NCBI GenBank assembly: GCA_903902855.1
Contig: CAIUWK010000102.1
Location: 1-64,000, forward strand
Direction of reading: 5' to 3'
DNA from: an uncultured Geobacter sp.
Lineage (GTDB): Bacteria; Desulfobacterota; Desulfuromonadia; Geobacterales; CAIOGM01
Length of the DNA: 64,000 bases
In this document: piece after piece, positions 25,180-34,792 of the stretch
How positions within the stretch are numbered: the first letter of the stretch is position 1
Layout of the letters: every line of letters starts with the position of its first letter
Made by a program: the position numbers and the translations under genes
The notes under the pieces: model-generated
Databases searched by the model: none
Seen by the model: only the letters and a program-made list of their open reading frames with translations
What the model was told of the DNA's origin: nothing

Positions 25180-25980
25180 ATGAAAACAAGTATCTGGCTG
25201 GTGCTCTGTATGGCCTGCGTCCTCTCTGTCTCTGCCACGGCCTGGGCAAAGGTGGAGGGACGAGAGGTGGAGTACCGGAGCGGGAGTACGCTGCTCAAGG
25301 GGTATCTGGCACAGGAGACAACCGTGAAGGGGAAACGTCCGGCAGTGCTGGTGGTCCATGAGTGGTGGGGCCACAACGAGTATGCCCGGAAGCGGGCGCG
25401 GATGCTGGCCGAACTGGGGTATGTGGCGCTGGCGGTGGACATGTTCGGCGACGGCAAGGTCGCCCAGCACCCCGCTGATGCGGGAAAATTTGCCGCCGAG
25501 GCGATGAAAAACAAAGGGGTGGGGGAGGCCCGCTTCCTGGCCGCCCTGGAGTTCATCCGGCGCCAGCCAAGTGTTGACCCGACCCGGGTCGCGGCCTTGG
25601 GGTACTGTTTCGGCGGCGGAGTGGTGCTTCACATGGCGCGCCAGGGGGCCGACCTGAGAGGGGTCATCAGCTATCACGGCACCCTGGCCACCGACACCCC
25701 GGCCGCTCCGGGGAGGGTCAAGGCGAAGATCCTGGTCTTCAACGGCGAGGCGGACAAGATGGTCCCCCGTGAACAGGTAGCGGCCTTCATGAAAGAGATG
25801 ACCGCGGCAGGCGCCTTGTACCGCTACCGGGGGTACCCCGGGGTAATGCACAGCTTCACCAACCCGGACGCCGACGCCTTTGCAAAAAAGTTCGATCTCC
25901 CTCTGGCCTACGACAGGAAGGCGGACGAGGATTCGTGGGGGGAGAGCATAAAATTTCTGAAAGAGGTTTTCGCCAAGTAG
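25180..25980 (+). CDS. Exported dienelactone hydrolase family protein
   Basis: This 266-residue alpha/beta hydrolase has a clear signal peptide (MKTSIWLVLCMACVLSVSATAWA). The dienelactone hydrolase nucleophile motif GYCFGGG carries a cysteine (about 146-152), with VHEWWGHNEYA near 65 and the catalytic His in YPGVMHSFTNP near 225. The family opens lactones or esters, and most members are annotated only from this fold. It starts 22 bases after the response regulator with AAAGGAGG upstream, so it may be in the same operon. A periplasmic location is predicted. Confidence 0.85.
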   Translation: MKTSIWLVLCMACVLSVSATAWAKVEGREVEYRSGSTLLKGYLAQETTVKGKRPAVLVVHEWWGHNEYARKRARMLAELGYVALAVDMFGDGKVAQHPADAGKFAAEAMKNKGVGEARFLAALEFIRRQPSVDPTRVAALGYCFGGGVVLHMARQGADLRGVISYHGTLATDTPAAPGRVKAKILVFNGEADKMVPREQVAAFMKEMTAAGALYRYRGYPGVMHSFTNPDADAFAKKFDLPLAYDRKADEDSWGESIKFLKEVFAK

Positions 25981-26192
25981 CGTCTCTCGCTCCCCATTGC
26001 CCGGAACCGCTCTGCCCTGTTTTTGTGCAAAGCGCTCTCGGCAACCGACTTTCAGCAGGTTCGGCTCCCCTTCAACCGGTTATCAACAGCTTTTTCCACA
26101 GCAACTGTTGAAACGATGCCCAACCTGCTGATTTGTCGATAAAACAGCTTATAAATCAACAAGTTGCATCATGACGGCGACTATGGGGAAAA
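25981..26192. other. Intergenic region, no gene seen
   Basis: Together with the fragment at 26193-26396 this is a 444-base gap. It is relatively AT-rich around 26090-26170 (TTATCAACAGC, AAATCAACAAG), but no clear terminator, promoter or structured RNA was identified. Confidence 0.4.
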
Positions 26193-26396
26193 GTGGATAA
26201 CTCACCGGAAACAGGTCAGTATCAACATTTATGGCAGCCTAAGCCCTTCTTGAGCTCGTCGACTCAAGGGCACCACCCGACAGAGACGACCCACCTCCTC
26301 ATCGCCCGGGAGGTTCGAGAAGTCACCGCAGTAGCGGAACCATCCACCCTGCTCGTCCTCGGCTCGGGCTTCGGAGATATGATGTTATGGAGATGA
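26193..26396 (+). pseudogene. Remnant of a PEP-CTERM protein gene (C-terminal tail)
   Basis: The last 20 codons read AVAEPSTLLVLGSGFGDMML then W-R-stop. This closely resembles a PEP-CTERM sorting tail (xPEPSTLLLLGSGLxGL...RRR), with Ala for the first Pro and a spoiled hydrophobic stretch. The preceding 45 codons have no recognisable domain and the frame lacks a good ribosome site. It is best read as the decayed 3' end of an exported surface protein gene. An intact PEP-CTERM gene is at 38442-39401. Confidence 0.4.
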
Positions 26397-26424
26397 CGGT
26401 GATAAGTGACATAACGATAGAGCC

Positions 26425-27928
26425 ATGCTCCTGATCTTCCCCCCTGTGGCCAAACCCAGCGAGCCGCCGGCCGGCATTGCCCGGCTGGCGGCAACGCTCC
26501 ATGACGCCGGTCTCCCCTGCAGAGTCCTTGACGGAAATTGTGAAGGGCTCCTCTGGCTGATGGAACAGCCCCAGGGGGCCGACGACAACTGGAGCCGCCG
26601 AGCAGTGAACAGCCGGGAGCGGCATCTGGCCACCCTGCGGGAACCCCGGAGCTACCGCTCTCCCGATCGGTATGGTCGGGCGGTGAGTGACCTGAACCGG
26701 CTCCTGGCCATTGCCGGACAGGGGGTGGGTGCGATGGTGGGACTGGCCGACTATCAGCAGCAGGGACTCTCCCCTCTGAGAAGCGCCGACCTGCTGAGAG
26801 CGGCGGAGCATCCTGAGCAGAACCCCTTCTTCCCCTGGTTCAGCAAACGACTCCCCCAGCTACTGGACGGGGTCCGGATGGTGGGCTTTTCTCTGAATTA
26901 CCTCAGCCAAGCACTCTGTACCTTTGCCATGATGGGGTACGTCAGGCAACAGTTCCCCGGCGTCACCATGGCGCTGGGGGGGGGGGCTGGTGACGTCGTG
27001 GATGAAGCGCCCTGGCTGGCACACCCCCTTTGGTGGCCTGGTGGATCACCTGGTGGCGGGGCCGGGGGAAGCGGCGCTCCTCGCCCTGGCCGGAGCCCAT
27101 GAGCAGCGGCCACGGCACGTCCTGCCGGCCTACGGCTTCCTCCCCCTTCACGACTACCTTGCACCCGGCCTCATCCTCCCCTACAACGCCTCCAGCGGCT
27201 GCTGGTGGAACAACTGCTCCTTCTGCCCCGAGCGGGCCGAGGGGAATCCGTACCGTCAACTGCCGGTGCGGCAGGTGCTGGCAGACCTGCGCTCTCTCAC
27301 CGCCACGGAGCGACCGCTCCTCATCCATCTCCTGGACAACGCCATCACCCCTGCCCTGCTGCAGGGACTGGCGGATAATCCCCCCGGAGCCCCCTGGTAC
27401 GGCTTCGCCCGCTTCGGCGCGGAACTGGAGGAGCCGGCCTTCTGCGTGGCCTTGCGGGCCTCGGGGTGCGTTATGCTGAAACTGGGGCTGGAGTCGGGGG
27501 ACCAAGGGGTCCTGGAGCGGCTGCAGAAGGGGATCGAGCTGGGATCCGCGTCTCGGATACTCATGAACCTGAAGCGGGCGGGAATCGCGGTCTATCTCTA
27601 CCTCCTCTTCGGCACGCCGGCGGAAACGGAAACCGAGGCACGCCGAACCCTGGAGTTCATCGTCAGGCATGGGGAGGCCATCGGCTTTCTGAACCTGGCG
27701 ATCTTCAACATGCCGATCTGGGGAGATGAGGCGGCAGGCATGGCCACAGAACCGTTCTATGGCGGAGATCTCTCCCTCTATACCGGCTTCCACCACCCCC
27801 GTGGCTGGGACCGGAAGCAGGTACGGCGCTTCCTGGACCAAGAATTCAAGAAGGAGTCCGCCGTTGCCACGATCCTGCGCAACGATCCCCCTATCTTCAC
27901 CTCCAACCACGCCCCGTTTTTCACCTGA
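26425..27928 (+). pseudogene. B12-binding radical SAM protein, frameshifted at an 11-G run
   Basis: Two overlapping frames together make one protein. 26425 to about 26986 encodes a cobalamin-binding-like N-terminal domain (PPVAKPSEPPAGIARLAATL ... MVGFSLNYLSQAL ... VTMALGGG). From about 26987, in another frame, the protein continues LVTSWMKRP and the radical SAM core with the cluster motif CWWNNCSFC. The break is at the G run 26976-26986; 9 or 12 Gs would restore LGGGLVTSW. It is either a sequencing or assembly error or a slipped, possibly phase-variable tract. The cluster motif spacing is C-x4-C-x2-C rather than C-x3-C-x2-C. Substrate unknown. Confidence 0.8.
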
Positions 27929-27934
27929 TGATTT

Positions 27935-27962
27935 CTCTCTGACCTCTGTGACTCTGTGGTAA
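27935..27962. repeat. Half-arm of the CACAGAG-type repeat
   Basis: CTCTGTGACTCTGTGGTAA is the reverse complement form of the outer arm of the palindrome at 20320-20538. Only one arm is present here, just before srkA. Confidence 0.5.
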
Positions 27963-27998
27963 GATGCTTTCCGTAAACTACTTATCGAGAGAGCAGCT

Positions 27999-28988
27999 AT
28001 GACCGAGATTCAGAGCCCCCACCCCTTCCAGGCACTCACCCCCAGCTTCATCATGGACGCCGTGGAAAGCTGCGGTTACCGTTGTGACTGTCGCACCTTC
28101 GCCCTCAACAGCTACGAGAACCGGGTTTATCAGGTGGGGATCGAAGATGACCTGCCGCTCATCGCCAAGTTCTATCGCCCCGGACGGTGGAGCGACGAAC
28201 AGATCTTGGAAGAACACCACTTCTGCCGGGAACTGGTGGAGCACGAACTCTCCGTGGTGGCGCCGCTGGCGGATAAAACCGGAGAAACCCTCCTCCGGTA
28301 CGGGGATTTTCGCTTCGCCCTCTACCCCCGCCAGGGGGGGCACGCCCCGGAGTTCGACAATCTGGACAACCTGCTGATCCTGGGGCGGATGCTGGGGCGC
28401 ATCCATCAGATCGGCGCGGTGCGCAGCTTCCAACACCGGCCGACCCTTGACCTGCAGAGTTTCGGCCACGCCAGCGTCTCCCTCATCATGGAGCGGTTCA
28501 TCCCCATTGAGTACCGCCCCAGCTACACCGCCGTGACTGATCACCTTCTGGAGCGCATCGGTGAAATTCTGACGGAGTCCGGGCCGGTGAGATACATCCG
28601 GACCCACGGCGACTGCCATGCGGGAAACATCCTCTGGCGCGATAATGCGCCGCACTTCGTCGACTTTGACGATGCCCGGATGGCACCGGCGGTACAGGAC
28701 CTCTGGATGATGCTCTCCGGCGAGCGTCCCCGTCAGTTGGCCCAACTGGAAGCCCTGGTCAAGGGGTACCGCGAGTTCTGCGACTTTCACCCCCAGGAAC
28801 TCCGGCTCATCGAGTCCCTCCGGACCCTCCGGATGCTGCATTACAGCGCCTGGCTGGGTCGCCGCTGGGAAGACCCCATGTTCCCCCGCACGTTCCCCTG
28901 GTTCAATACCATGCAGTATTGGGGTGAGCAGATCCTCCACCTGCGGGAGCAGCTAGGGGCGCTGACGGAGCCGCTGCTGACCATATGA
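27999..28988 (+). CDS. srkA: Stress response serine/threonine kinase SrkA (YihE/RdoA)
   Basis: The 329-residue protein belongs to the aminoglycoside phosphotransferase-like kinase fold. Landmarks are the catalytic loop THGDCHAGNILW (about 200-211), the metal-binding DFDDAR (about 221-226) and an N-terminal NSYENRVYQV loop in place of a classical glycine loop. In Escherichia coli this protein counters MazEF-linked death and responds to envelope stress. The 329-residue length matches the family. It appears to be a single gene, and 180 bases separate it from lolA. Confidence 0.9.
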   Translation: MTEIQSPHPFQALTPSFIMDAVESCGYRCDCRTFALNSYENRVYQVGIEDDLPLIAKFYRPGRWSDEQILEEHHFCRELVEHELSVVAPLADKTGETLLRYGDFRFALYPRQGGHAPEFDNLDNLLILGRMLGRIHQIGAVRSFQHRPTLDLQSFGHASVSLIMERFIPIEYRPSYTAVTDHLLERIGEILTESGPVRYIRTHGDCHAGNILWRDNAPHFVDFDDARMAPAVQDLWMMLSGERPRQLAQLEALVKGYREFCDFHPQELRLIESLRTLRMLHYSAWLGRRWEDPMFPRTFPWFNTMQYWGEQILHLREQLGALTEPLLTI

Positions 28989-29169
28989 AACAGGTCAAGG
29001 TTCAGGTTGACCCAGGGTGAGATCGAGAGTTGGACCTGCTTCTCCCACATTTGTTCATCACCACTGCTTTTTTTGGCGGAAACAGGATTGAAACCGTTTG
29101 CGCTCATGGACAGAGTGTGGCACACTTCACGACCGGTCAGACATCAGAGTTAAGCAAAGGTAAGCACCC

Positions 29170-29922
29170 ATGAAGAGCTACCTGCAACGGATGAACAATT
29201 TCATAAATGAGAGCATGCCGCTCTTCATCAGGACGCTTCTCCTCTTCTCCCTCTGCCTGCTTCCCCTGGGAGTCCATGCTGCGGAGCTCAAGACGGTGGT
29301 TGGGGCTCTGGAGCAGGGATACCGGACAGTGACGGATGTTCATGCAACCTTTGCCCAGCAGAGCGTCATCGCCGGCATCGACCGGACACAAAAGGGAGCG
29401 GGGGAGTTCTCCCTCCGGAAAGTGCCCGGCGCATCCGCCATGTTCCGCTTTACCTATACGAAACCGCAAAAGCAGGAGATTGTCTGTAACGGCAAGACGG
29501 TCTGGCTCTATATCCCGGACAACAAACAGGTGATGCAGATGGACACTCAGGCCCTCTTCGCCGGTGGAAACGGCATTGCCATCTCCTACCTCACCGGACT
29601 GGGAGAGGTGTCACGGGACTTCACCGTCACCTTCGCCAAGGAACGCCAGGATAAAAAAGGGGACTACCTGTTGGAACTGGTCCCGAAAAAACCCAGTGCA
29701 GTGCTGGCGAAGCTGCTCCTGACGATCTCCGGGAGCGCGGTGGAACAGTTTCTGCAAACCGGGAACCCCGTTGTGCCGTTCCCGGTGGTCGGTTCCACGG
29801 TCATCGATGCCGGAGGGAACCGGACTGCCATGGAGTTCAGCGGCGTACAGAGTAATCGGGGGATCACCCCGTCACGGTTCACCTTCAAGATCCCCCCAGG
29901 GGTTGAAGTAATAAAGCAATAG
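29170..29922 (+). CDS. lolA: Outer membrane lipoprotein carrier LolA
   Basis: LolA is the periplasmic chaperone that carries lipoproteins from the LolCDE complex to the outer membrane. A signal peptide ([15 protein letters not shown]) follows a longer N-terminal leader. AAAGG 9 bases upstream supports the ATG at 29170, although ATGs at 29197 and 29215 would give a more usual leader. The body matches the LolA half-barrel ([41 protein letters not shown]). It is followed after 13 bases by yajQ and then rimO, so it probably heads a three-gene operon. Confidence 0.88.
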   Translation: MKSYLQRMNNFINESMPLFIRTLLLFSLCLLPLGVHAAELKTVVGALEQGYRTVTDVHATFAQQSVIAGIDRTQKGAGEFSLRKVPGASAMFRFTYTKPQKQEIVCNGKTVWLYIPDNKQVMQMDTQALFAGGNGIAISYLTGLGEVSRDFTVTFAKERQDKKGDYLLELVPKKPSAVLAKLLLTISGSAVEQFLQTGNPVVPFPVVGSTVIDAGGNRTAMEFSGVQSNRGITPSRFTFKIPPGVEVIKQ

Positions 29923-29935
29923 TTCTGGAGGAAGC

Positions 29936-30421
29936 ATGCCATCATTCGACATCGTATCAAAGATTGATATGCAAGAAGTGGACAACGCAGTCAACCAGAC
30001 CATCAAGGAGATCATCCAGCGGTATGACTTCAAGGGGTCCAAGAGCGAGGTGACTCAGGAGAAGGAGGGGATCAAGATCCTCACGGAAGACGATTTCCGG
30101 CTCAAGGCCATCGTGGACATCCTCCAGTCCAAGTTCCTCAAACGGGGACTTTCCCTCAAGTCACTGGACTACGGCAAGGTGGAGCCCGCCTCCGGTTCCA
30201 TGGTGCGCCAACTGATCACCATCCAGCAGGGGATCTCCAAGGAAAAAGCAAAAGAGATCATTGCCGTGATCAAGGAGACCAAGCTCAAGGTCCAGGCCCA
30301 GATCCAGGACGATCAAGTACGGGTAACGGGAAAGAATATCGATGACCTCCAGGAGGCCATTCAGCTCCTCAAGGGGAAAGATCTGGACGTGGAGATGCAG
30401 TTCATCAACTTCCGGTCGTAA
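29936..30421 (+). CDS. yajQ: YajQ-family nucleotide-binding protein
   Basis: The 161-residue protein matches the YajQ/DUF520 family over its full length: [20 protein letters not shown] at the start, RYDFKGS, and LQVQ-type repeats forming two ferredoxin-like halves, ending in EMQFINFR. Family members bind cyclic di-GMP in Xanthomonas and Pseudomonas and also nucleic acids. GGAGG lies just before the ATG. It sits between lolA and rimO in one transcription unit. Confidence 0.93.
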   Translation: MPSFDIVSKIDMQEVDNAVNQTIKEIIQRYDFKGSKSEVTQEKEGIKILTEDDFRLKAIVDILQSKFLKRGLSLKSLDYGKVEPASGSMVRQLITIQQGISKEKAKEIIAVIKETKLKVQAQIQDDQVRVTGKNIDDLQEAIQLLKGKDLDVEMQFINFRS

Positions 30422-30439
30422 GAGTCATAAGGGGATTTT

Positions 30440-31777
30440 GTGAGCGCAAAACAGAAAGTAAGCATGGTCAGCCTAGGCTGCCCGAAGAACTTGGTGGATG
30501 CCGAGGTGATGCTGGGGTGCCTCCCCTCCGATGAGTACGAGATCACCACGGACGAGAAAGAGGCGGACATCATCATCGTCAACACCTGCTCCTTCATCAG
30601 GGAAGCCAAACAGGAGAGCATCGACACCATCCTGGATCTGGCGGAGCGGAAACATGATGCCCGCTGCACCCTCCTGGTGGTTACCGGCTGCCTTCCCCAG
30701 CGCTATCAGGAAGAGCTAGGGGCAGAACTGCCCGAGGTGGACATCTTCATCGGCACGGGAGAGTACCCCCGCATTGCCGAGATCCTGGCAGAAAAACGGG
30801 ACACCCCCGGACAGCTGCGCTACGTGGGGGATCCCAACTTCATCTTCGATCCGGATCTCCCCCGGCTGAACTCTTCCCCCTCCTACACGGCCTACCTGAA
30901 AATTGCGGAGGGGTGCTCCAACTGCTGCACCTACTGCGTGATTCCCTCCCTGCGGGGGGCGCTCCGCTCCCGTCCCATCCAGCAGGTGCTGAAGGAAGCA
31001 CGGGAGCTGGTTGCAGGTGGGGTGAAGGAGATCAATCTCATCGCCCAGGACATCACCGCCTACGGCAGGGATCTGGACGAGGGGTTCACCCTGGAGACAC
31101 TTCTGGCCGAACTGGTGAAGATAGACGGGCTCCGGTGGCTGCGCCTGCTCTACGCCTATCCCGACGGGATCACCGATGACCTGATCCGAATGATCCGGGA
31201 CGAGGAGAAGATCTGCAAGTACCTGGACATCCCGCTCCAGCACATCAGTGATCCGGTCCTGAAGAAGATGGGTCGCCGCGGCGGGGAGATCGAGGTTCGG
31301 CGGCTCATAGGTCGACTCAGGAGCGCCGTTCCCGACTTGGCCATCCGGACTTCCCTCATCGTCGGCTTTCCCGGCGAGAGCGATGACGACTTCCAGCGCC
31401 TGATCCAGTTCGTGGAAGAGGTCCGTTTCGATCGTCTGGGAGTGTTCTGCTACTCCCGGGAGGAGGGAACCCCGGCGGCGGAGATGGAGGATCAGATCAC
31501 CGAACGGGTCAAGCGGCTGCGCTACAAGAAACTGATGAAGGTTCAGGCCCGGGTCTCCTTCAAACAGAACCGGCGACTCATCGGGACCGTGGAGCAGGTG
31601 CTGGTGGAGGGGTACAGCGACGAGACCGACCTCCTCCTCAAGGGGCGTTCGTCCCGTCAGGCGCCGGACATCGACGGTCTGGTCTATATTACCGCCGGGA
31701 CCGCCAACGTGGGGGACATTGTCCCGGTCCGGATCACTGATTCGTCCGACTATGACGTCATTGGCGAAATTGTTTGA
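30440..31777 (+). CDS. rimO: Ribosomal protein S12 methylthiotransferase RimO
   Basis: This 445-residue enzyme adds a methylthio group to an aspartate of ribosomal protein S12. It has the UPF0004 N-terminal domain with cluster cysteines ([24 protein letters not shown]). The radical SAM motif is CSNCCTYC, with C159, C163 and C166. A C-terminal TRAM domain ([17 protein letters not shown]) completes it. The start is GTG, 18 bases after yajQ. Length and domain order are typical for RimO rather than MiaB. Confidence 0.95.
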   Translation: MSAKQKVSMVSLGCPKNLVDAEVMLGCLPSDEYEITTDEKEADIIIVNTCSFIREAKQESIDTILDLAERKHDARCTLLVVTGCLPQRYQEELGAELPEVDIFIGTGEYPRIAEILAEKRDTPGQLRYVGDPNFIFDPDLPRLNSSPSYTAYLKIAEGCSNCCTYCVIPSLRGALRSRPIQQVLKEARELVAGGVKEINLIAQDITAYGRDLDEGFTLETLLAELVKIDGLRWLRLLYAYPDGITDDLIRMIRDEEKICKYLDIPLQHISDPVLKKMGRRGGEIEVRRLIGRLRSAVPDLAIRTSLIVGFPGESDDDFQRLIQFVEEVRFDRLGVFCYSREEGTPAAEMEDQITERVKRLRYKKLMKVQARVSFKQNRRLIGTVEQVLVEGYSDETDLLLKGRSSRQAPDIDGLVYITAGTANVGDIVPVRITDSSDYDVIGEIV

Positions 31778-31783
31778 TTTCAC

Positions 31784-31811
31784 TTGACAATCCCGGCAAG
31801 TGGTTTATTAT
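31784..31811 (+). promoter_or_regulatory. Sigma70 promoter of the DksA-like gene
   Basis: TTGACA (31784-31789), 16-base spacer, TATTAT (31806-31811), six bases after the rimO stop. Because this is the promoter, the in-frame TTG at 31784 cannot be the translation start of the next gene. Confidence 0.75.
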
Positions 31812-31858
31812 TCCGGAACTTTTTTGACGAGTTCAACCCTGATGTCATGGAGATGCTG

Positions 31859-32278
31859 ATGGTGGAAAAAATCGAAGAGATGCGGGGCATACTCCTGAAC
31901 ATGAAGGAAGCAACCCTTGCAGAAATCAAGAAATCGCTTCGCACGGGGACAGATGCCCCTGAGGTGGAACCCAGTGGCGATATCTATGATCAGGCATCCA
32001 GCGAGCGGGATCGCGAGCTTGATCTGCTGTTGGGAGATCGGGAACGGGAAAAACTCCGCAATATCGACGAGGCGCTGGACCGACTTTCCGATGGCGAGTA
32101 CGGTGTGTGCGAGGAGTGCGAGGAGGATATCCCTCTTGGCCGGCTGAAGGTCCTCCCTTTTGCCCGCTACTGCGTACGGTGCAAGGCGGACATCGAAAAA
32201 CTCCAGGCCCAGACCCGTCGCTTTGAGGAAGAGCGAGTCTACCGGGAGATTGCCTTCACGGAGGATGAGGAGACATAG
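31859..32278 (+). CDS. dksA: DksA/TraR-family zinc finger regulator
   Basis: Starting at ATG 31859 (MVEKIEEMRG), 6 bases after GGAG, the product is 139 residues. It has a long coiled coil with an acidic tip (SGDIYDQASSERDRE), and a C4 zinc finger (CEECEEDIPLGRLKVLPFAR then YCVRCK). These proteins insert into the secondary channel of RNA polymerase and, with ppGpp, adjust transcription at stable RNA and stress promoters. Upstream in-frame codons overlap the promoter and are excluded. It has its own promoter and terminator. Confidence 0.85.
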   Translation: MVEKIEEMRGILLNMKEATLAEIKKSLRTGTDAPEVEPSGDIYDQASSERDRELDLLLGDREREKLRNIDEALDRLSDGEYGVCEECEEDIPLGRLKVLPFARYCVRCKADIEKLQAQTRRFEEERVYREIAFTEDEET

Positions 32279-32306
32279 CAGCTCCCTCACCGGAAGAGTT
32301 CGACGT

Positions 32307-32334
32307 AAAAGGGGCTGACAATTCAGCCCCTTTT
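32307..32334 (+). terminator. Rho-independent terminator
   Basis: AAAAGGGGCTGA (32307-32318), CAAT loop, TCAGCCCCTTTT (32323-32334). The stem is symmetrical and A/T flanked, so it can also end the convergent sensor gene. Confidence 0.9.
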
Positions 32335-32348
32335 GCTTTGGACCTCCT

Positions 32349-33581
32349 TTATATCCGCCGGGATCCCTGATCGGATAGATCTCGCAGGATAGCGGTGACC
32401 ATGGTTTTACCTTCGGTTTTTGACGCCGACAGCGCAATTTCGAATGGTTTCCAGTCGCCGGAGGCGCTATGCACCCGGTGCTCCCTGGTTTCCACTATCA
32501 TCCCATCGTCCCCAGCCGCCAGACGGGTGCCGATTTTCTCCCTGAGTCGTCCCCCTGCCTCGATGAATCGGTAAAAATCCTCCCCGATAATCTCCTGCCG
32601 TGATTTCCCCAGCAACCGTTCAGCCTTATCGTTGGAGATGACGATCTTCCCGTCTTCCATGAAGGTCACCACCGCCGACCGAGCCATACGGATGAAATTC
32701 CGATAACGCTCCTCCGACTCCCGACTCTGCTCGGTCTTTCGTTCCAGTTCGGCCATCATCTCGTTGAATGCCGCAATCAGCTGTCCGATTTCATCATGCC
32801 CCCGCTGGGTAATCCGGTCGCTGAAGGTTCCGGTCCGAGCAACCCGGGTGATACTCCGCGCCACGAGGGATACGGGATTGATGACGGCCCGATGAATAAC
32901 GTAACCCATGGCAAGCAGCACCAGAAGAAACATCGCACCCCTGGTGATGAGATCGTGCCTGAGGTTCAGCGACATGGCCCGGTAGAGTTCGGCCAGAGGA
33001 ATCGTCACCGACACGGCGCCGATAATCTCACCGGGATGGTAGTTATAGGAACTGTGTCCCCTGGGGAACCGCTGCTGCACGAAGGAAGGGGCCGTTTCAT
33101 AGCTGCCGTGGCACTCCAGACATGATTTCTCGGTCTTCATGGGGAGCAGGTAGCGGAGGCTTTCCCCTTGCGCCCCATGGACGATATGAAAGGATTCTTT
33201 AGTCGCGCCATTCACGAAACCTTTCAATTGCCCCTCCTCGTAGGGATCAGGACGATTGGCGGGGTTCCGAAAGCGGAGGGAGACCTGACGGACGTAGTAG
33301 GAGGTGTTCTTCGTTATTCGCTGAGCAATCCGGGTGGCGACAACCTGCGGCACCAGATTGTAGTTGCGGGACGGTTCATCGGTGAGGACCTCGGACATAT
33401 ACTCCCGGGCCTCGATGATCTGACGGGCGATGATCCTGGCGTTGTCAACCTCACCCATGATGATCAGTTTCTGTTGTCGCTGGTAGCCGTAGAGCGCACC
33501 AAAGATGAAGAGAGCGACCATGCAGAGGGTGAGAATAAAGGTGAACTTGGTAGTGATTCCAAGGTTGGTGAACCAGGACAT
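32349..33581 (-). CDS. Haem-binding (DUF3365) HAMP-PAS sensor lacking an output domain
   Basis: This 410-residue membrane protein has an N-terminal membrane helix (FTFILTLCMVALFIFGALYG) and a periplasmic DUF3365/Tll0287-like domain with CLECHGS. That is a CXXCH c-type haem site with RYLLPMKTEKS before it. A second membrane helix is near 225-245, followed by a HAMP domain and a PAS domain (residues about 295-405). It stops right after the PAS domain, and no histidine kinase, GGDEF or methyl-accepting region follows. It may signal redox state to a partner protein. The next gene downstream is convergent, so no partner is adjacent. Confidence 0.8.
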   Translation of the reverse strand: MSWFTNLGITTKFTFILTLCMVALFIFGALYGYQRQQKLIIMGEVDNARIIARQIIEAREYMSEVLTDEPSRNYNLVPQVVATRIAQRITKNTSYYVRQVSLRFRNPANRPDPYEEGQLKGFVNGATKESFHIVHGAQGESLRYLLPMKTEKSCLECHGSYETAPSFVQQRFPRGHSSYNYHPGEIIGAVSVTIPLAELYRAMSLNLRHDLITRGAMFLLVLLAMGYVIHRAVINPVSLVARSITRVARTGTFSDRITQRGHDEIGQLIAAFNEMMAELERKTEQSRESEERYRNFIRMARSAVVTFMEDGKIVISNDKAERLLGKSRQEIIGEDFYRFIEAGGRLREKIGTRLAAGDDGMIVETREHRVHSASGDWKPFEIALSASKTEGKTMVTAILRDLSDQGSRRI

Positions 33582-33819
33582 GGGGCCTCCACGGCTGCAG
33601 ACGGTTGCGCTAGTATACCCGGCGAGCCGAAGGAGGCAAGAGAAAAGGGATCAACCTTGACGCGAGAAGAGATCAGGAGTATTTTTCGACTGTTCCGGCG
33701 TTCCCGCTGTCATTCAGGAGCTAACTCGGATGGCACGGGAAATCACCTGATTTCTCGAGAATGGGGCGGCGTCCGGACACCCCGGGAAAAAGAGACGGAC
33801 AGACAAGGAGATGCCAACC

Positions 33820-34767
33820 ATGGATAAACTCAATGCAAATAAGGTTAAAAATTTTGCAGTTCCCTACCGGATCATCGATGGTAAAAAATTCCGTTTGGCC
33901 GATATAGATCCCTCCGACACCAACGGCCTCACCTCCAAGAAGAGCGCCCAAAAGCTGCTTCAGGAGGGGATCGTCCATTTGAGCAGGATGCAGGAAAAGC
34001 TTTACGCCCAGAATCGTCGGGGTTTACTCCTTATCTTTCAGGCCATGGACGCGGCAGGCAAAGATGGCGCCATCAAACATGTCATGTCCGGCATCAACCC
34101 TCAGGGGTGTCAGGTCTACTCCTTCAAATCGCCATCCACCGAAGAACTGGACCACGACTTTCTCTGGCGAACCTCCAAATGCCTCCCGGAACGGGGAAGA
34201 ATCGGCATTTTCAATCGCTCCTACTACGAAGAGGTCCTTGCCGTCCGGGTCCACCCGGAATTTCTAACGAAACAGAAGCTCCCCGCGGAGTTTGTAACGA
34301 AAGCCATCTGGAAGGAACGATTCGAAGACATCAATGCCTTCGAACGATATGCCACCAGAAACGGCATCACCGTTCTTAAATTCTTCCTGCACCTCTCCAA
34401 GAAAGAGCAGAAGAAACGCTTTCTGGAACGCCTGGATAATCCGGATAAGAACTGGAAGTTCTCCATGGCGGACGCCACGGAGCGTGGTTACTGGGATGAG
34501 TATATGTCTGCCTACGAAGAGATGATCCGCGCCACGGCGACGAAACATGCGCCGTGGTATGTGGCGCCTGCGGACAATAAGTGGTTCACCCGCCTCGTGG
34601 TGGCAGGGGCTATTCATGATACCATGGACGAGATGAAGCTGACGTTTCCCACCGTGGATGATGAAAAACGTAAAGAATTGGCAGCTGCGCGATCTGCTCT
34701 CCAAGGTGAAACGGGGCATGAGCACCGGTCAGTCCGTATGATGCCCGAAATGGGCAACAGCATCTGA
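33820..34767 (+). CDS. ppk2: Polyphosphate kinase 2
   Basis: PPK2 enzymes transfer phosphate between polyphosphate and nucleoside phosphates. The ATG at 33820 has AAGGAG 9 bases upstream and gives 315 residues. Landmarks are Walker A-like AMDAAGKDGA (about 75-84), the lid module FNRSYYEEVL and HLSKKEQKKRFLERLDNPDKNW-type motifs, all standard for single-domain PPK2. The class (ADP versus AMP as acceptor) cannot be settled by eye. It is followed by a Na+/H+ antiporter gene 25 bases on, likely co-transcribed. Confidence 0.93.
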   Translation: MDKLNANKVKNFAVPYRIIDGKKFRLADIDPSDTNGLTSKKSAQKLLQEGIVHLSRMQEKLYAQNRRGLLLIFQAMDAAGKDGAIKHVMSGINPQGCQVYSFKSPSTEELDHDFLWRTSKCLPERGRIGIFNRSYYEEVLAVRVHPEFLTKQKLPAEFVTKAIWKERFEDINAFERYATRNGITVLKFFLHLSKKEQKKRFLERLDNPDKNWKFSMADATERGYWDEYMSAYEEMIRATATKHAPWYVAPADNKWFTRLVVAGAIHDTMDEMKLTFPTVDDEKRKELAAARSALQGETGHEHRSVRMMPEMGNSI

Positions 34768-34792
34768 ACACGGAAATTCTTATCCATGAAGG

